Source: an uncultured Bacteroidales bacterium
Lineage (GTDB): Bacteria; Bacteroidota; Bacteroidia; Bacteroidales; UBA932
NCBI GenBank assembly: GCA_946184255.1
Contig: CAMHFA010000014.1
Coordinates: 1-11,622 of the forward strand
Length of the DNA stretch: 11,622 bases
Direction of reading: 5' to 3'
How positions within the stretch are numbered: the stretch's first letter is position 1; each line of letters begins with the position of its first letter. Below are positions 7,745-11,622 of this stretch, piece by piece. Both the position numbers and the translations under genes were made by a program. The notes under the pieces were generated by a model. That model was not told where the DNA came from. It was given only the letters and a program-made list of their open reading frames with translations, and did not search any database.

Positions 7745-9817
7745 TTAAATTATCAAAGCGGTCAGGTGGAAGCCGATGAAGGCGCAGACCCAGGCAACAG
7801 CCATTGTGTAGGCGCAGATAGCAATTGCCCACTTCCATTTACCCGTCTCATTCTTTATGGCCACGAAGGTGGCTATACAAGGGAAGTATAGAAGAATGAA
7901 CAGCATGAAGGCTACTGCCGTAGGCAAAGTCACTGAAGATGAGAGAGCAGCCTGGAGCTGGGTATTGTCTTCCTCAACGGTCGAATCAGAAGCGTACATT
8001 ACGCCCAGGGTACTGACTACCAACTCTTTGGCAACCACTCCGGAAAGAAGGCTTATGTCCATCTTCCAATTGAAGCCCAGGGGATCAAGGGCGGGGGCAA
8101 CAGCCTTTCCAATTTGCCCGATGTAGGAATGCTCCTGCTGGTATTCGGTGTCACGACCGGAGCGCGGGAAATATCCCAGACACCAGATTACAACCGAACC
8201 TATGAGGATGGTAGTGGCCATCTTCTCCAGGTACTGCTTTCCTTTCTCCCAAGTATGTCTCCAGATCGCTTTCCCGGTGGGCACACGGTAAGGTGGGAGT
8301 TCCATAACGAATGGAAGGTCATCTTCCTTGATGAACTTGCTCAACACCATGGCTGAAAGGATTGCCAGAACGACGCCGAGGAAATATATTCCAAGAAGGG
8401 CAAGGGCGGAATGGTGCGGGAAGAAGGCTCCCGCAAGGAGTACGAAAATCGGGAGCCGGCCGGCACACGACATGAAAGGAATTATGGCTATTGTTATCAG
8501 CCGGCTCTTGCGACTTTCGATTGCTCTTGTGGCCATTATTGCAGGCACGTTGCATCCGAATCCCATGACCATGGGAATGAATGACTTACCGTGAAGGCCA
8601 ATCCTATGCATGAGCTTGTCCATGATGAATGCGGCCCGGGCCATGTAACCCGTGTCCTCCATGATGGAAAGGAAAAAATACAGGATAAGAATATTCGGAA
8701 GGAAGACCAAGACGCTTCCAACTCCCGCGATAACACCATCGACGAGTACATCCTTCAGCCAGCCATCCTTCATGAAGGCCGCAACGAATTCCCCGAACTT
8801 ACCCACTAGCCAGTCTATCCAGTTCATAGGATAATTGCCTAGGGAGAAGGTAGCCTGGAAGATCAGGTAGAGTATGACCAGGAATATCGGGAAAGCAGCC
8901 CATTTATTGGTAACCACCGAGTCTATCTTTTCAGTCCAGGACTTTTCACCGACCGGTTCGATGTGGCGGACATAAGTCCTTGAAAGGACATCGTGGATGA
9001 ACTGGTATCTCTTCTCTATCTCTTCCGAATCGTCACCTGCAGTTATCTTGTCTGCAGAAACAGGGTCAGCCGGACCATCATTATCAGCGATTTCTATAAC
9101 TGTGTCCAACAGTTGGGGAATCCCTTCCCCCGTCCTGCACACAGTAGGACAGACGGGCATTCCAAGCAGACGGCCAAGCAATTTGGTATCTATCCTGTCT
9201 CCCCTTTTCTTGAGTTCGTCGTACATGTTCAAGGCCATCACCACCTTGAGATTCATGTCCTTCACCTGTGTGGTGAGATAGAGGTTACGCTCAATGTTGG
9301 AAGCATCCACTACATTTATGACCACATCAGGAACATGCTCGACAAGATTCTCCCTGACATACTTCTCCTCCGGCGAGAATGCCGAAAGGGAATATGTACC
9401 AGGCAGGTCCACGAAAATCAGTTTCCTGCCCTTATAGTTGAAATGCCCTTCCTTTGCATCCACTGTCACGCCGCTGTAATTGCCGACATGCTCGTGGCTG
9501 CCGGAAGCAAGGTTGAACAGTGATGTTTTGCCGCAATTGGGATTTCCTACCAGGGCAACCCTTATGGTTCCGCTGTTTTCGGAGTTGTAGTCTTCTTCGG
9601 AACAGATCTCGATCAAGGAGGCTTCATCACGCCTGAGAGACACCTTGTAACCCATGATCTCGTACTCGATCGGGTCTTTCAAGGGAGCATTGAGGATGGC
9701 ATTGACCTTCTTCCCAGGAATAAAGCCCATCTCGATGAGCCTCTTCCGGAAATTACCCTGGCCGCCAACCTTGACGATTACACCGGTTCCTCCTGTATTA
9801 AGGTCTGACAGTTTCAT
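7745..9817 (-). CDS. feoB: FeoA-FeoB fusion, ferrous iron transporter
   Basis: This is a 690-residue fusion of the Fe(II) importer partners. Residues 1-71 are a FeoA domain with an SH3-like fold. A short linker leads to the FeoB G domain: G1 GNPNCGKT (91-98), G2 around Thr118 in GVTVD, G3 DLPG (137-140), G4 NMYD (197-200) and G5 near CRTGEG (227-232). The membrane part (about 305-690) has both Gate regions, GFGCNVPA (419-426) and FMSCAGRLP (448-456), and a late Cys in LYFPCIATF. It sits in the inner membrane. FeoA-FeoB fusions are known in Bacteroidota, but the Bacteroides fragilis form is, as I recall, over 800 residues, so this one is compact and ends right after the last helix. The start at 9817 matches the FeoA N-terminus (MKLSDL); the frame extends to a TTG at 9853, but that would lie in the promoter. 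It probably heads an operon with the next two genes. Confidence 0.97.
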   Translation of the reverse strand: MKLSDLNTGGTGVIVKVGGQGNFRKRLIEMGFIPGKKVNAILNAPLKDPIEYEIMGYKVSLRRDEASLIEICSEEDYNSENSGTIRVALVGNPNCGKTSLFNLASGSHEHVGNYSGVTVDAKEGHFNYKGRKLIFVDLPGTYSLSAFSPEEKYVRENLVEHVPDVVINVVDASNIERNLYLTTQVKDMNLKVVMALNMYDELKKRGDRIDTKLLGRLLGMPVCPTVCRTGEGIPQLLDTVIEIADNDGPADPVSADKITAGDDSEEIEKRYQFIHDVLSRTYVRHIEPVGEKSWTEKIDSVVTNKWAAFPIFLVILYLIFQATFSLGNYPMNWIDWLVGKFGEFVAAFMKDGWLKDVLVDGVIAGVGSVLVFLPNILILYFFLSIMEDTGYMARAAFIMDKLMHRIGLHGKSFIPMVMGFGCNVPAIMATRAIESRKSRLITIAIIPFMSCAGRLPIFVLLAGAFFPHHSALALLGIYFLGVVLAILSAMVLSKFIKEDDLPFVMELPPYRVPTGKAIWRHTWEKGKQYLEKMATTILIGSVVIWCLGYFPRSGRDTEYQQEHSYIGQIGKAVAPALDPLGFNWKMDISLLSGVVAKELVVSTLGVMYASDSTVEEDNTQLQAALSSSVTLPTAVAFMLFILLYFPCIATFVAIKNETGKWKWAIAICAYTMAVAWVCAFIGFHLTALII

Positions 9818-9822
9818 CTCGA

Positions 9823-9853
9823 CAAAATTAGGTATTAATTCGAATAGAGGCAA
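9823..9853 (-). promoter_or_regulatory. feoAB promoter (Bacteroidota type)
   Basis: On the minus strand, TTG (9853-9851) is followed by 20 bases and then TAATTTTG (9830-9823). Both boxes and the spacing fit the TTTG-N19-21-TAnnTTTG consensus, except for one missing T in the -33 box. The FeoA ATG lies only 5 bases past the -7 box, so the expected start site falls at or very near the ATG and the message would be leaderless or nearly so. The spacer overlaps the first copy of a direct repeat, described separately. Confidence 0.7.
9829..9850. repeat. operator-like direct repeat, copy 1
   Basis: Read on the plus strand, this is TAGGTATT, 5 bases (AATTC), then GAATAGAGG. It fills the spacer of the feoAB promoter almost exactly, so a protein bound here would block RNA polymerase. 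It contains an inverted TATT...AATA pair around TTCGAA, as dimeric regulators often bind. The second copy starts 35 bases to the right. The regulator is not identified; a Fur- or DtxR-like iron repressor would be a natural guess for a feo gene, but the sequence is not a clear match to the E. coli Fur box. Confidence 0.6.
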
Positions 9854-9863
9854 TCACTATTAA

Positions 9864-9884
9864 TAGGTATTTTCAGAATAGAGG
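9864..9884. repeat. operator-like direct repeat, copy 2
   Basis: Read on the plus strand, this is TAGGTATT, 4 bases (TTCA), then GAATAGAGG. It shares 17 bases in two blocks with copy 1 and differs only in the centre. It also has a TATT...AATA inverted pair. Its left end overlaps a perfect 10-bp palindrome, CTATTAATAG (9857-9866). It lies upstream of the feoAB -33 box and about 42 bases before the ATG of the divergent gene, so it could serve either gene. I see no convincing plus-strand TAnnTTTG box here for the divergent gene. Confidence 0.6.
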
Positions 9885-9925
9885 AATTTTAGCGAAATTT
9901 GTAAGATTTATTGAAAATTAGTTTC

Positions 9926-11622
9926 ATGACTAAAGATAAATACCTGAAGATAATCAGCACAGGCATCCAGGGAAGCATCTCGTCCAGATGCCGGGACATA
10001 CTCGGAAAAGTGGGCAAGGAGCAGATGGTCCTTGGGATAGTCTTCTTCTTCGAAGCCTCCTGCCTGGATGATTATCTCGAAAGTGAGTCTGCCATCGTTG
10101 AAGCCTGCCGGGAGCACTTCGGCAAGGCCGCCCCGGTTGTCACCTGTGTTGCACAGAAACCAATCGGCACCACCCTTACTGCGGAAGTTCTCTACCTGAG
10201 GGAGGATGCTACCGTAGAGTACTGCGAAGACTACATAATCATCCGCGGAGAAAAGGGAGCCGAACTGATTACCAAAGGAATACACTTCCCCCATGAAGGA
10301 GATACCGGAGCCCAGGCGAGAAGGATCTTCGGAAGGATCCGGGAAATTCTGGATAACGAGGGGTTCAAGGTGAATGAAATAGTACGTCAGTGGAATTACA
10401 TAGAAGGAATCACCCACACTGACGGAAAGATACAGAACTATCAGCTATTCAATGATGCACGCTCAGCCTTCTACGGAAGCGTGGACTGGTCGGAAGGCTA
10501 CCCTGCTGCAACCGGTATCGGATGCTCGGAAGGAGGTGTCACAGTTTCAGTCTATGCGGTCAAGGATTGTGCAACGATAAGCAAGCCGATCGACAACCCG
10601 ATCCAGGTTCCTGCACACAAGTATTCCAACAAAGTCCTCAAAGAAGGTAAGGAAACCGTCAAGACCACTCCGAAGTTCGAAAGGGCAAGGCTACTTGACG
10701 ACACTGTCCTGGTCTCCGGCACCGCAGCCATAAAGGGCGAGAACAGTGAAATCTCGACCGATCCATGGCTTCAAAGCGAAGCGGCGATAGATGTCATGGA
10801 ACATCTTGTGGCACCTGGGAATATATTCCCCGACTGCCCAAGGTTCCATTTCGAGGCCATAAGGGTCTATATCAAGAACGAGAAGGACATTCCTGCAATT
10901 GTTTCATCCCTGACAGCACACTGGAAAGGGGTTCCGATCCACTTCCTCATGGCCGACATCTGCAGGCCGGAACTCCTCCTCGAGCTGGAAGGTATAGGTT
11001 CCGTCAGAAGATTCCTCGAATGCTGCTGCACTGATGCTGGAGAAGCAATGGAAGCGCAAGCCGGAGGTGCCGGAAGGATAGAGCTCTGCGAAGATCTCCC
11101 TTGCGGAGGGGTCACTCCCTCAAGGAAAAACCTCGAACAGGTCCTTTCCAGCGTGGCAATCCCCGTCAACGTACTGGTCAGGCCAAGGGGTGGGGATTTC
11201 GTGTACGATGAATCGGAAATCCAGCAGATGGTTGACGCCATAGGGATGTGCAAATCTCTTGGGGTAAACGGAGTCGTGATCGGCGCCCTCAACAGGGACG
11301 GTTCTGTGGATATACCTGCCTTGAAGCGTTTTATGGAAGCAGCCAGTGGATTGAGCATTACCTTCCACAGGGCTTTCGACGAGTGTTCAGATCCTTTCAA
11401 AGCCCTTGAGGATATCATCTCGCTTGGCTGCGAACGGCTTCTTACAGCTGGTCATGCAGCCAAAGTCGGTGAGGGTATGGGCATGCTCAAGGAACTCGCC
11501 GTCAAGGCGGAGGACAGGATAGTCATCATGGCCGGCTCAGGAGTCAGGCCTGGGAATATCCAGAAACTTGAGACCTCCACCGGACTTCACGAATTCCACT
11601 CATCCTCCCATGGACCGGACGG
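9926..11622 (+). CDS. cutC: chorismatase/Rid-like protein fused to CutC domain (partial, runs off window)
   Basis: The frame is open from the ATG at 9926 to the window edge (565 codons, no stop). Residues 1 to about 358 resemble the FkbO/Hyg5 chorismatase and Rid (YjgF) superfamily. Key marks are QWNYIEGI (155-162), FNDAR (175-179), YPAATGIG (192-199), a PIQVPAHKYSN block (225-235), SGTAAIKG (264-271), RVYIK (313-317) and the closing CRPELLLELEG (346-356), whose Glu residues lie where chorismatases keep their catalytic Glu. Residues about 362-565 are CutC: LECCCTD (364-370), GAGRIELCED, GGVTPS, LVRPRGGDF (417-425), TFHRAFDEC (479-487), LLTAGH, IIMAG-type IVIMAGSGVRP and EFHSS. About 40 C-terminal residues of a normal CutC would lie outside. 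The joint is only a few residues long. CutC proteins are linked to copper homeostasis, but their reaction is unsettled. The N-terminal activity is unproven. The gene diverges from feoAB across 108 bp. Confidence 0.88.
   Translation, partial: MTKDKYLKIISTGIQGSISSRCRDILGKVGKEQMVLGIVFFFEASCLDDYLESESAIVEACREHFGKAAPVVTCVAQKPIGTTLTAEVLYLREDATVEYCEDYIIIRGEKGAELITKGIHFPHEGDTGAQARRIFGRIREILDNEGFKVNEIVRQWNYIEGITHTDGKIQNYQLFNDARSAFYGSVDWSEGYPAATGIGCSEGGVTVSVYAVKDCATISKPIDNPIQVPAHKYSNKVLKEGKETVKTTPKFERARLLDDTVLVSGTAAIKGENSEISTDPWLQSEAAIDVMEHLVAPGNIFPDCPRFHFEAIRVYIKNEKDIPAIVSSLTAHWKGVPIHFLMADICRPELLLELEGIGSVRRFLECCCTDAGEAMEAQAGGAGRIELCEDLPCGGVTPSRKNLEQVLSSVAIPVNVLVRPRGGDFVYDESEIQQMVDAIGMCKSLGVNGVVIGALNRDGSVDIPALKRFMEAASGLSITFHRAFDECSDPFKALEDIISLGCERLLTAGHAAKVGEGMGMLKELAVKAEDRIVIMAGSGVRPGNIQKLETSTGLHEFHSSSHGPD

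Noticed and set aside
7728..7838. Longer start for the RIC-type protein
   Set aside because: It would overlap the end of feoAB by 94 bases, and the added residues look like a shadow of the FeoB reading frame; the ATG at 7727 begins right before the ScdA-like module.
9818..9853. TTG start for FeoAB giving 12 extra residues
   Set aside because: The extra codons lie inside the -33/-7 promoter, and the FeoA domain begins naturally at the ATG at 9817.
9908..10417. Minus-strand frame of 169 codons opposite the fusion gene
   Set aside because: The plus strand encodes continuous, recognisable chorismatase/Rid-like sequence here; the antisense frame has no family features.
10867..11418. Minus-strand frame of 183 codons opposite the CutC region
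   Set aside because: It is a shadow of the CutC coding frame, with a low-complexity Ser/Pro-rich translation.

Overview
The window looks like chromosome from a member of the Bacteroidota, most likely order Bacteroidales. Three things point there. The promoters have the phylum's -33 TTTG / -7 TAnnTTTG form rather than -35/-10 boxes. There is a GH92 mannosidase lipoprotein of the type common in these bacteria. MutL, the rhomboid protease and the FeoA-FeoB fusion also have Bacteroidales-like sequences and neighbours. I cannot name a genus. No insertion sequence, prophage, CRISPR array or tRNA is visible.

Layout, left to right. The window opens inside an rRNA operon on the minus strand: the first 36 bases are the 5' end of 16S rRNA, preceded by its leader and a near-perfect rRNA promoter. 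Immediately upstream, on the same strand, is a GH92 alpha-mannosidase lipoprotein (246-2465). Divergent from it is a four-gene plus-strand run with tiny gaps: a small tail-anchored membrane protein, mutL, a rhomboid protease and a membrane-anchored EEP-family hydrolase (2538-6443). This run meets, tail to tail with 5 bp between, a minus-strand cluster that reads from right to left: a FeoA-FeoB ferrous iron transporter, a di-iron hemerythrin/RIC-type protein, and a LuxR-type regulator with a degenerate receiver domain (9817 down to 6449). At the far right, divergent from feoAB, is a long plus-strand gene that runs off the window (9926-11622). It joins a chorismatase/Rid-like protein directly to a CutC domain.

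How the genes may work together. The right half reads as a metal and redox locus. FeoAB brings in Fe(II), the RIC-type protein is predicted to handle iron or NO damage at a di-iron site, and the LuxR protein, translationally coupled to it, is a likely regulator. The 108-bp divergent region between feoAB and the fusion gene carries a clear feoAB promoter. Its spacer is one copy of an imperfect direct repeat, and a second copy lies 35 bp away, which suggests an operator for an unidentified repressor.

The items most worth a second look are the chorismatase/Rid-CutC fusion, the repeated operator-like element in the feoAB promoter, and the loss of key endonuclease-motif residues in MutL.
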